Shown: in pieces, positions 17,606 to 25,014 of the stretch
Numbering within the stretch: the stretch's first letter is position 1
How the letters are laid out: each line of letters starts with the position of its first letter
From: JBEIGE01 sp040382055
GTDB lineage: Bacteria; Pseudomonadota; Gammaproteobacteria; Burkholderiales; Burkholderiaceae_C
Length of the DNA stretch: 64,000 nt
Reading direction: 5' to 3'
NCBI GenBank assembly: GCA_040382055.1
Contig: JBEIGE010000016.1
Coordinates: forward strand, 1-64,000
The notes under the pieces: model-generated
The model's database searches: none
What the model saw: only the letters and a program-made list of their open reading frames with translations
Told to the model about the DNA's origin: nothing
Made by a program: the position numbers and the translations under genes

Positions 17606-17726
17606 AGTTGTCCCATAGCATGCGGTCTTATCGGATCAACACATATCGCCTTGGGATCAGTGAGTCTGACTCAAAGGCCTTCCTGCTTTGCCCTTGCCGC
17701 GTATAGCCACTGCTGATAACTGCCCT

Positions 17727-18611
17727 ATGCAAATCAGTTTTACCAAAATGCACGGAGCTGGCAACGACTTTGTGGTGCTTGACGAAACGAAGGGCCGCTT
17801 GAACCTCACCGTGGCGCAATACCGCTTTCTGGCCGATCGCCACTTTGGCGTGGGGGCTGACCAGATTCTCAGCGTGCGCCCCTCGCCAGAGCCTGGCATC
17901 GACTTTGAATACATCATCCACAATGCCGACGGCTCCGAGGTCGAGCAGTGCGGGAACGGCGCGCGCTGTTTTGCCCGCTATGTGCATGACCTGGGATTGA
18001 TACATAAACCCACCATTCGGGTGCAGACGCAGGGCGGCATCATTGAGCCCACCTTGCTTGAGGATGGCCGTGTCACGGTGGATATGGGTGCTCCCAGGTT
18101 TGACCTGCACAGCCTGCCCTTTGAGGCCTCCGGCCTGCTGCCTGAGGCCAGTGGTAAGTGGGAGAAATGGCCTTTAGCCCTTTCTGATAATGATCCTTCA
18201 GCTATTTTTCTTGTAGCACTGGTATCGATGGGCAATCCCCATGCAGTACAGGTGGTGGCCGATGTCGACACCGCGCCCGTACTCACCCAAGGCCCTTTGA
18301 TTGAGCAGCACTGGCGCTTTCCCAAAAAAGTCAACGCTGGCTTCATGCAGGTGCTAGACCGCCGCCACGTTCGCCTGCGGGTGTTCGAACGTGGAGCGGG
18401 CGAAACCTTGGCGTGCGGTACCGGAGCCTGTGCTGCGGTGGTGGCAGGCATCCGCCTGGGGCTGCTCGATGCGCGTGTTGAGGCACAGACCCGGGGCGGC
18501 ACCTTGACTGTTGCCTGGGATGGTGAGGGGCTCAACGGCCCGCACCATGTCATGATGACCGGGCCGGCGGTGCGCGTTTTCGCCGGGTCAATCGATCTGC
18601 CAACCCTTTAA
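17727..18611 (+). CDS. dapF: Diaminopimelate epimerase
   Basis: DapF converts LL- to meso-diaminopimelate, the last step before lysine and the source of the peptidoglycan cross-linking residue used by MurE in this window. The 294-residue product has FTKMHGAGNDFVVLDE at the start and both catalytic cysteines: the first in GSEVEQCGNGARCFARY, the second in ETLACGTGACAAVV. ATG 17727 is chosen because the family begins MQISFTKMHG; an in-frame upstream TTG adds 13 unlike residues. A copy of a short repeat (18165-18210) lies inside the gene and encodes LALSDNDPSAIFL before the conserved VSMGNPHAV. It starts the dapF-DUF484-xerC block. Confidence 0.96.
   Translation: MQISFTKMHGAGNDFVVLDETKGRLNLTVAQYRFLADRHFGVGADQILSVRPSPEPGIDFEYIIHNADGSEVEQCGNGARCFARYVHDLGLIHKPTIRVQTQGGIIEPTLLEDGRVTVDMGAPRFDLHSLPFEASGLLPEASGKWEKWPLALSDNDPSAIFLVALVSMGNPHAVQVVADVDTAPVLTQGPLIEQHWRFPKKVNAGFMQVLDRRHVRLRVFERGAGETLACGTGACAAVVAGIRLGLLDARVEAQTRGGTLTVAWDGEGLNGPHHVMMTGPAVRVFAGSIDLPTL
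18165..18210 (-). repeat. Intragenic copy of ATAGCTG-N16-AAGGGC repeat (in dapF)
   Basis: Read on the minus strand this stretch is AATAGCTG, 16 bases, AAGGGC, then TAAAGGCCATTT. It shares the core ATAGCTG-N16-AAGGGC and the trailing ATTT with the copies in rlmI and rnb. It lies in frame within dapF and is translated without a stop. Confidence 0.7.
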
Positions 18612-18638
18612 GTCCTTGACCAGCACCTGCCATTTACC

Positions 18639-19325
18639 ATGAACCCAACTGCCATGAACCCGATCACCGAAGACGACATTGCCAACTACCTGGTCAATAC
18701 ACCTGATTTTTTTGAGCGCCACGCCACCTTGCTGGCTACCGTGCAACTCAGCAGTCCCCACGGCAATCGCGCAGTGAGCCTGCAGGAACGTCAGGCCGAA
18801 ATGTTGCGCGACAAAATCCGCATGCTGGAGCACCGCATCATGGACATGATCCGTAACGGCAATGATAACCAGGCTGTGTCAGACCGCTTGCTGCGCTGGG
18901 CGCGCGATCTGTTTTTGTTGCTTGACGTGCAGGCTCTGCCTGACGTGATTGCCCAGTCTATTGCGGAGCAATTTTCTGTGCCACAAGTGGCCATTCGGGT
19001 CTGGGGCGTATCAGCCGAGTTTTCTGACATCGGATTTGCCCAAGGTGTCAGCCAAGACGCCCAGCTGTTTGCGTCGTCCCTGCCCGAACCTTTTTGCGGC
19101 GTTAACTCAGGCTTTGAGGCCGCCAACTGGTTGGCACAACCCGAGCAGGCGACCTCACTGGCTCTGCTTCCTTTGCGCGCTGGCAAGGATGCCAAGACTG
19201 CGCCTGCTTTTGGCATGCTCGTGCTGGCCTCACCCGACCCTCACCGTTTTACCAGCACTATGGGCACTGAGTTTTTGGAGCGCATTGCCGATTTGGCCAG
19301 TGCTGCGCTGCTGCGTTTGCGTTAG
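18639..19325 (+). CDS. DUF484 family protein
   Basis: This 228-residue protein belongs to the DUF484 family, regularly found between dapF and xerC in beta- and gammaproteobacteria. The N-terminus has the family pattern IANYLVNTPDFFERHATLL, then SLQERQAEMLRDKIRMLEHR, a coiled-coil. A GAF-like domain follows, with LALLPLRAGKD and FGMLVLASPDPHRFTSTMGT near the end. Its biochemical role is unknown. The start is doubtful: two tandem ATGs (18639 and 18654, both followed by AACCC) are in frame, and the second gives the more usual N-terminus. Confidence 0.88.
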   Translation: MNPTAMNPITEDDIANYLVNTPDFFERHATLLATVQLSSPHGNRAVSLQERQAEMLRDKIRMLEHRIMDMIRNGNDNQAVSDRLLRWARDLFLLLDVQALPDVIAQSIAEQFSVPQVAIRVWGVSAEFSDIGFAQGVSQDAQLFASSLPEPFCGVNSGFEAANWLAQPEQATSLALLPLRAGKDAKTAPAFGMLVLASPDPHRFTSTMGTEFLERIADLASAALLRLR

Positions 19326-19464
19326 CCAGGTGAATTACTAGCCCACCTTGGCACGTAAGCCTAGCCGCCACATTCACCCCTGACACGCAACTCCCGCCGC
19401 CAAGCTTTCTCTTACCGGACACCACCCAGCCTCAGGGCCCAACACCCGACAACGCCAATTGAGC

Positions 19465-20460
19465 ATGACCACAGGTGAACTTGTTGAGCGCTATCTGGAG
19501 CACGCCCGGGTTGAAAAGAGGCTGGCGGATCGTACGGTAATGCTTTACACGCTGGACCTTCAAAAACTCGCCACTTTGGCAGAACAGGCCGGAGTTGACC
19601 TTGCGGCTGTCGAGCACCACCACATTCGCCGCTGGGTCGCACAGATGAACAGTGCCGGTCGCAGTGGGCGCGGCATCGCACTCATTTTGTCTGGCTGGCG
19701 CGGCTTTTATGCCTGGCTGTGTCGTCAAGGGCAGCTTTCAAGCAACCCGGTGGTGGGTGTGCGTTCACCCAAAGCCGCCAAGGCTTTGCCCAAGGCATTG
19801 AGCGTTGATGATTCAGTGCAACTGGCAAGTTTTCACAATCAAAGCGCTGACCCCTGGCTGGAAGCGCGCGACAGCGCCGTGGTTGAGCTGCTTTATGGCA
19901 GCGGCCTGCGCGTCGCCGAACTCACCGGTCTGGACGTGGCTGCGAGCCCGACGGCACGTGGCTGGATAGACCTGCAAGACGCGCAAGCCCATGTGCTGGG
20001 CAAAGGGAGCAAACGCCGAGCCGTACCTGTGGGCTCCAAGTCCTTGGCAGCGCTTAGGTTGTGGCTGGCCGTTCGCGACTCGTTGCCACGCGCCGCGTCA
20101 AGTCCGGCGCTGTTCATCGGTCGCTACGGAACCAGGCTGACTTCCCAATCCATTTGGCAACGCCTCAAACAGCGCAGCCTGCAAGCCGGACTGGCAACCC
20201 CGGTGCATCCGCACATGCTGCGCCATTCATTTGCCAGCCACGTGCTGCAATCCAGCAGTGATTTGCGCGCGGTGCAGGAGTTGCTGGGCCACGCCAACAT
20301 CACCACCACGCAGATCTATACCCGGCTTGATTTCCAGCATTTAGCCAAGGCTTACGATGCGGCTCACCCCCGGGCAAAACTGCCAGCGGCCTTGAAGAGG
20401 GACGCCAACGCGGTGGACGCACAAAACAAAGTCAGCAACGAGCCCGGTCAAAAGGACTGA
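19465..20460 (+). CDS. xerC: Tyrosine recombinase XerC
   Basis: XerC acts with XerD at the dif site to resolve chromosome dimers at division. The 331-residue product has an N-terminal SAM-like core-binding domain and a C-terminal catalytic domain. The catalytic residues are visible: the first Arg in LLYGSGLRVAEL, Lys in GKGSKRR, the HxxR motif in HPHMLRHSFASH, His in LLGHANITTTQ, and the nucleophile Tyr in IYTRLDF. ATG 19465 is preferred over TTG 19459. The C-terminal tail after AKAYDAAHPRA is slightly longer than usual. Its position after dapF-DUF484 supports XerC rather than an integrase. Confidence 0.94.
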   Translation: MTTGELVERYLEHARVEKRLADRTVMLYTLDLQKLATLAEQAGVDLAAVEHHHIRRWVAQMNSAGRSGRGIALILSGWRGFYAWLCRQGQLSSNPVVGVRSPKAAKALPKALSVDDSVQLASFHNQSADPWLEARDSAVVELLYGSGLRVAELTGLDVAASPTARGWIDLQDAQAHVLGKGSKRRAVPVGSKSLAALRLWLAVRDSLPRAASSPALFIGRYGTRLTSQSIWQRLKQRSLQAGLATPVHPHMLRHSFASHVLQSSSDLRAVQELLGHANITTTQIYTRLDFQHLAKAYDAAHPRAKLPAALKRDANAVDAQNKVSNEPGQKD

Positions 20461-20495
20461 GGGCTGGCACCACAAATGCCCCCACAATCCGGCAC

Positions 20496-21755
20496 ATGAA
20501 AACACTTCGCTTGAAAGAAGGCAAAGAGCGCTCACTGCTGCGCCGCCACCCCTGGATTTTTGAGTCCGCCATTGCCCGCGGCTCAGCCGATGCGGGCGAG
20601 ACCGTGCGGGTGGAGTCCAGCGGTGGCGAGTTTCTGGCCTGGGCGGCTTTCAGCCCGCTGTCAAAAATTCGTGCACGGGTCTGGAGTTTTGACGCCTTGC
20701 AACGCATTGATGCTTCTTTTTTTATAGCTGCTTGCTCAAGCTCTATAAGGGCAAGAGATCGATTTGACATACAAAGCAATGGCATACGGCTGGTGCATGG
20801 CGAGTCGGATGGTCTGCCTGGTCTGATCGTGGACCGCTATGGCGACACCCTGGTGGCGCAGTTTTTGTCCAGCGGCGTAGAACGCTGGAAAAACGTGATC
20901 GCTGATGCGCTGCTGGCTCAGACCGGGCTGACCCGTCTGTATGAGCGCTCTGACGCCCGCGCCCGCGCCCTGGAAGGCTTGCCAGATGTGAGTGGCTGGC
21001 TGCGCGGGGCTCCTGCGATGGAGGCAGGTCGGGAAACACCGATGACAACGGATGTGACCAGCCGCTCGACCGAACTGGTGCTGCGCGAACATGACTGGTC
21101 GTTGGGGCTGGATATTGCTACAGGCCATAAAACCGGGTTTTATCTGGACCAGCGGGACAGCCGGAAAAAGTTTGCCGACTACGCGCGACGGCTTGACTTT
21201 GCCCGCGTTCTGAACTGCTTTTGTTATACCGGCGGCTTTACCGTGGCCGCCCTGAGCGGCATGCAGGCATCCGGTTTTGCTGGCGGTAGCGGGCATGTCA
21301 CCTCCATTGATTCTTCTGGCAAGGCCTTGCTGCAGGCCCAAGCCAATGTGGCGCTTAACGGTTTTGACCTGGCGCGCACCACGTTTATGGATGCCGACGT
21401 GAATTCGACTTTGCGTCAATTTGACAAGGAAGGCCGAACCTTTGACGCCATTGTTTTGGACCCACCCAAATTCGCACCTACTGTCGCACACGCTGAGCGC
21501 GCCGCGCGTGCCTACAAAGACATCAATCGACTGGCCTTCAAAATACTGGAGCCCGGCGGTGTCTTGTTTACCTATTCGTGCTCAGGTTGCATCAGCGTTG
21601 ACCTGTTTCACAAAATCGTGGCGTCAGCAGGTTGCGATGCAGGCGTAGACGGCTTTATCACTGAGCGTCTGGGTGGAGCACCTGACCATCCAATGACAAT
21701 CAATTTCCCCGAAGGCGAATACCTCAAGGGGCTGGTGGTGATGCGAAAGCCCTAG
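20496..21755 (+). CDS. rlmI: 23S rRNA (cytosine-C5) methyltransferase RlmI-like
   Basis: This SAM-dependent RNA methyltransferase has the RlmI/YccW layout. An N-terminal PUA domain (residues 1-75, with LLRRHPWIFESAIARG) is followed by a linker, an ATGHKTGFYLDQR segment and a Rossmann methyltransferase domain with the SAM motif VLNCFCYTGGFTVAAL. The catalytic-site motifs are DPPKFAP and YSCSGCIS, the second containing cysteines. In E. coli RlmI methylates C1962 of 23S rRNA; the same target is inferred. The 419-residue protein carries a copy of a short repeat at 20718-20766, encoding IAACSSSIRARDRFD between the PUA domain and the GESDGLPG motif. Confidence 0.9.
   Translation: MKTLRLKEGKERSLLRRHPWIFESAIARGSADAGETVRVESSGGEFLAWAAFSPLSKIRARVWSFDALQRIDASFFIAACSSSIRARDRFDIQSNGIRLVHGESDGLPGLIVDRYGDTLVAQFLSSGVERWKNVIADALLAQTGLTRLYERSDARARALEGLPDVSGWLRGAPAMEAGRETPMTTDVTSRSTELVLREHDWSLGLDIATGHKTGFYLDQRDSRKKFADYARRLDFARVLNCFCYTGGFTVAALSGMQASGFAGGSGHVTSIDSSGKALLQAQANVALNGFDLARTTFMDADVNSTLRQFDKEGRTFDAIVLDPPKFAPTVAHAERAARAYKDINRLAFKILEPGGVLFTYSCSGCISVDLFHKIVASAGCDAGVDGFITERLGGAPDHPMTINFPEGEYLKGLVVMRKP
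20718..20766 (+). repeat. Intragenic copy of ATAGCTG-N16-AAGGGC repeat (in rlmI)
   Basis: A T-rich run leads into ATAGCTG (20724-20730), exactly 16 bases, AAGGGC (20747-20752) and a trailing ATTT (20762-20765). The same core spacing is seen in dapF, rnb and the gene at 60509. It lies in frame in rlmI, in the same orientation as the gene. From memory, similar short repeats are abundant between genes in Comamonadaceae; I could not check this. Confidence 0.75.
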
Positions 21756-21771
21756 CTCAGTTCAGTGCACC

Positions 21772-22509
21772 TTACTGGGCTTTGGTGCGTTCGTCATATA
21801 CGCAGCGAAATCCAATATACACCGCATAAAAGCCGGCCGGTTTGAAGGCCTGCACATCAGCACGCATCTGTTGCGGCCCGTACCACCATGAGCCGCCCAT
21901 GGTTCTGCGCTCGTCTCCTTGCACATCGGCTACCCACTCCCAGACGTTGGCACCCATGTCGTACAGGCCATTGACGCCTTGGCGTGTTTGTCCGGCTGGT
22001 GCGGCGCGTGGCCAAGGGTCAGGGTCGCTGGTGTTGGCGCCCTGGGGTGTGTCGCCCGTAGGCCACGGGTAGGTGCGCTCGCGTACCCAAGGCGCAGGCG
22101 GCTGGGTTCGTTGCTCTGTGAAGGCTGCCCCTATCCACTCGGCGGCAGTGGGCAGTCGCCCTTGCGCCCATCGGCAATAAGCAGCTGCTTCTGCGTGGGT
22201 CAGATGAACAGCTGGCAAACGGTCACTGGCCGCAGGCACACCATCGGGCTGACGCCAGTTCCAGCCTGGCCGGCGCTGCCACCCCGCCACATACTCAAAG
22301 CCTCCGCCTTCGCGTTCTGCCTGAGTCAGCACACGGTTGCTTGCTGCAAAGACCGCAAATTGGGCAATCGTGACTTCAGTCCGGTCAATCTCAAAATGTC
22401 CAAGTTTGACCCTTTCTTGCGCTGACAAGTGACCACTGCTAAACAGTTGAAGAAAGAGCAGGATCTGCAGGATATGTTGAATGTTCATAGGCTTGCGCAT
22501 GTTTGGCAT
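21772..22509 (-). CDS. Exported formylglycine-generating-enzyme-like (SUMF1-domain) protein
   Basis: This 245-residue protein has a signal peptide (about residues 8-29, ILQILLFLQLFSSGHLSAQ) followed by a single SUMF1/FGE-type domain. The domain features are FEIDRTEVTIAQFAVF, PAVHLTHAEAAAYCRWAQGR, LPTAAEWIGAA, NGLYDMGANVWEWVAD, MGGSWW and the terminal YIGFRCVYDE. Only two cysteines remain in the mature part and the paired catalytic cysteines of true formylglycine-generating enzymes are not evident. Sulfatase activation is therefore unlikely; many such domains bind ligands or are of unknown role. ATGs at 22509, 22500 and 22488 are all possible starts. It is divergent from the COG0523 GTPase gene. 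Confidence 0.82.
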   Translation of the reverse strand: MPNMRKPMNIQHILQILLFLQLFSSGHLSAQERVKLGHFEIDRTEVTIAQFAVFAASNRVLTQAEREGGGFEYVAGWQRRPGWNWRQPDGVPAASDRLPAVHLTHAEAAAYCRWAQGRLPTAAEWIGAAFTEQRTQPPAPWVRERTYPWPTGDTPQGANTSDPDPWPRAAPAGQTRQGVNGLYDMGANVWEWVADVQGDERRTMGGSWWYGPQQMRADVQAFKPAGFYAVYIGFRCVYDERTKAQ

Positions 22510-22621
22510 AGGCGAAATTCAACCATATCTGAAAAAGCTTTGCTGTTTGGCATATTGCGTAAGCATTGACGCGTTCCGGTCAAGGTCTGGCCGACCTCGC
22601 CCGGGTCGCTTGGTCGGTGTC

Positions 22622-22641
22622 AGTTTGATAAAATACAAACT
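22622..22641. promoter_or_regulatory. 20-base inverted repeat upstream of the COG0523 GTPase gene
   Basis: AGTTTG-ATAAAATA-CAAACT is a perfect 6-base dyad around an 8-base A/T centre, 47 bases before the GTPase start. The centre also contains TAAAAT, a possible -10 element. Such a site could be an operator for a dimeric repressor. Given the downstream gene, Zur is a natural suspect, but the sequence does not match the gammaproteobacterial Zur box closely, so the regulator is unknown. Confidence 0.4.
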
Positions 22642-22688
22642 CTGCTCCCTGCGCGGGGTTAATTCTTTCCCACACGGACACTCTATTT

Positions 22689-23747
22689 ATGGCCCTGATC
22701 CCCGCCACCATTCTCACCGGCTTTCTTGGCTCAGGCAAAACAACCCTGCTCAAGCGAGTACTTAAGGAGGCTCACGGTCAGAAAATTGCCGTCATCGAAA
22801 ACGAATTCGGCGAAGAGAACATCGATAACGATATTCTGGTGGCTGACACCAACGAGCAGATCATCCAGATGAGCAATGGCTGTGTCTGCTGCACCATCCG
22901 TGAGGACTTGCGGTCAACGCTGCGCGATCTGGCCGAGAAAAAACGCAAGGGCGAGCTGGACTTTGAGCGTGTGGTCATCGAGACCACGGGGGTGGCAGAT
23001 CCCGGCCCCGTGGCGCAGACGTTTTTCATGGATGACGAGATCGCCGAGAGCTACCTGCTGGACTCCATCCTGACCCTGGTGGACGCCAAACATGCGGCCG
23101 GTCAATTGAACGACCGCCAGGAAGCACGCCGCCAAATCGGCTTTGCCGACCAGATTTTCATCAGCAAGGCTGATTTGGTCAGCCCGCAGGAGCTCGATGC
23201 CCTGACCCACCGAATCAAGCACATGAATCCACGCGCGCCGCTAAGAGTCGTGCATTTTGGCGAGGTGGCCTTGTCAGAGGTGTTTGATTTGCGTGGCTTT
23301 AACCTCAATGCCAAGCTGGACATTGACCCCGACTTTTTGAAAGATGAGGCGCAGCACAGTCATGATGATCATGACCACACAGAGCACTGTGACCATCCGT
23401 CCCATCAAAATCCGGGCGATCATTCAAGTGGCCACCACCATCACCATGATGATGACGTGACAAGCTTTGTTTTTCGCTCAGACCGTGCATTTGACGCGGC
23501 CAAGCTGGAAGATTTTCTCGGTGCCATTGTCAATATTTACGGGCCGCGCATGTTGCGTTACAAGGGCGTTTTGAATATGCAAGGAACGGACAGAAAAGTC
23601 ATTTTCCAGGGCGTGCATCAACTGATGGGCAGTGATTTGGGGCCGCTTTGGGGCCCGGATGATCAACGCAACAGCAAAATGGTGTTCATCGGGCTGGATC
23701 TGCCGCGCGACATCTTTTTGCAGGGTCTGGAGCAAAGTCTGGTTTAA
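22689..23747 (+). CDS. COG0523 (CobW/ZigA/YjiA-type) metal-chaperone GTPase
   Basis: This G3E-family GTPase delivers or handles a metal ion, often zinc or cobalt, at a client protein. The 352-residue product has Walker A GFLGSGKTTLLK (residues 11-22), a Walker B-type ENEFGE segment, the family metal motif GCVCC (CxCC, residues 64-68), ETTGVADP and the base-recognition SKAD. A long histidine/aspartate-rich stretch lies at about residues 221-257, followed by the CobW C-terminal domain. The His-rich loop and CxCC argue for zinc. The next gene is a DksA homologue that has lost most of its zinc cysteines, a pairing that fits zinc economy; this is inference. Confidence 0.92.
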   Translation: MALIPATILTGFLGSGKTTLLKRVLKEAHGQKIAVIENEFGEENIDNDILVADTNEQIIQMSNGCVCCTIREDLRSTLRDLAEKKRKGELDFERVVIETTGVADPGPVAQTFFMDDEIAESYLLDSILTLVDAKHAAGQLNDRQEARRQIGFADQIFISKADLVSPQELDALTHRIKHMNPRAPLRVVHFGEVALSEVFDLRGFNLNAKLDIDPDFLKDEAQHSHDDHDHTEHCDHPSHQNPGDHSSGHHHHHDDDVTSFVFRSDRAFDAAKLEDFLGAIVNIYGPRMLRYKGVLNMQGTDRKVIFQGVHQLMGSDLGPLWGPDDQRNSKMVFIGLDLPRDIFLQGLEQSLV

Positions 23748-23822
23748 AAACGGTACACTCGCGCGCCAGCAGGCCGCAATTCCGGGCCGAGTGTGTAGTC
23801 CGAATTTGCGAGGAGGCGACCA

Positions 23823-24989
23823 GTGAAATCCAAACCAGTGAAAATGCCCGTGTCTTCAAAATCAAAAAAAACAGCTGTCAAGGTCAAAATCACCGCTAAG
23901 ACTGTAGCCAAACCGGATGCCAAGGCCAAAAGCATGGCCAAGCCCGTTGCGGTCAAATCAGGAGCCAAGTCAACGGCCAAGCCGCTGTCTAAAGCCCGGC
24001 CCAAGGTGGCTGCCAAGCCTGTAGTCAAGCCCAAAGTCGTGGTCAAAACCAAGGCGGCAACCAAGGTCCAGACCAAAGCTGCAGTTCAATCTGTAGCCAA
24101 AGCTAAGCCTGCCAATCCCAAGTCTTACTCGCCTGTTACGCCCGCCGCAAAGCGCAACAAGTTGCCTTTAAAACCAAAACCAGCTGTCAAAGCTCAACCG
24201 ACCGTTAAGGTCTCAGCTAAGAAAACTATCCCAAACTCCAACTCCGCGGTTCTTGCACCCGTCAAAACTGCAAAGTCTGCCAAGTCAGCACCTGCTTCAA
24301 TACCTGCACCGCCTGCGGCCTCGAAGGCCCCCGCCAAATCAGCGGTTGCTGTTGCCCTCGTGCCCGCGCAAAGCGTTCTGCCGACGCCGCTGCGGTCCGG
24401 ACGGCCATCGTCCCGCCTCGCCCAGCTCACCGTACCTTCGATGGCGCAATCGGTCGCGTCAACCGCGGCCAAAGCCAGTTATTCTCAAATCCAGACAACT
24501 CCCATGATGGTTCCCCCGACTCCTGTTGCGTTCAAAAAAGATCCCAAACTTGCCAACAACTGGAAAACCAAGGCGGCCGATCAACTCACCGATGCTGAGT
24601 TGCAAGCCATGCCAGAAGAAGAGTACATGAATGAGAAGCAGTTGGCAGCATTTCGCAGCAAGCTGATTCAATTGAAAGCGGATATTCTGAGCAACGCTGG
24701 TGAAACGACCGAGCATTTGCGCGAAGACACTTCGGTAGTACCTGATCCTGCAGACCGCGCCACGATTGAAGAAGAACACGCCTTGGAGCTGCGCACCCGT
24801 GACCGCGAGCGCAAGTTGCTCAAGAAGATCGAGCAATCCATAGACCGCATTGATGCGGGTGACTATGGCTATTGCGACGAAACGGGCGAAGCCATTGGCG
24901 TTGGTCGACTGTTGGCACGCCCTACAGCCACCCTGTCCCTCGAGGCCCAGCAGCGACGCGAGCTCAAACAAAAAATGTTCGGGGACTAG
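23823..24989 (+). CDS. dksA: DksA-family RNA-polymerase-binding protein with a long Lys/Ala/Pro-rich N-terminal extension
   Basis: DksA inserts its coiled coil into the RNA polymerase secondary channel and, with ppGpp, resets transcription during starvation. The last 135 residues are a complete DksA, including the coiled-coil tip motif DPADRATIEEE with its two essential aspartates. The C4 zinc finger is reduced to one cysteine, C351 in YGYCDETGE; the other positions are T, S and A (ATLSLEA). Residues 1 to about 230 are a basic, repetitive tail of Lys, Ala, Pro and Val resembling histone H1-like proteins. Total length is 388 residues, against about 150 in E. coli. The start is GTG 23823 with GAGGAGG upstream. 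Confidence 0.9.
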   Translation: MKSKPVKMPVSSKSKKTAVKVKITAKTVAKPDAKAKSMAKPVAVKSGAKSTAKPLSKARPKVAAKPVVKPKVVVKTKAATKVQTKAAVQSVAKAKPANPKSYSPVTPAAKRNKLPLKPKPAVKAQPTVKVSAKKTIPNSNSAVLAPVKTAKSAKSAPASIPAPPAASKAPAKSAVAVALVPAQSVLPTPLRSGRPSSRLAQLTVPSMAQSVASTAAKASYSQIQTTPMMVPPTPVAFKKDPKLANNWKTKAADQLTDAELQAMPEEEYMNEKQLAAFRSKLIQLKADILSNAGETTEHLREDTSVVPDPADRATIEEEHALELRTRDRERKLLKKIEQSIDRIDAGDYGYCDETGEAIGVGRLLARPTATLSLEAQQRRELKQKMFGD

Positions 24990-25014
24990 CACACTCCCTC
25001 CCCACCCTGTGTTC

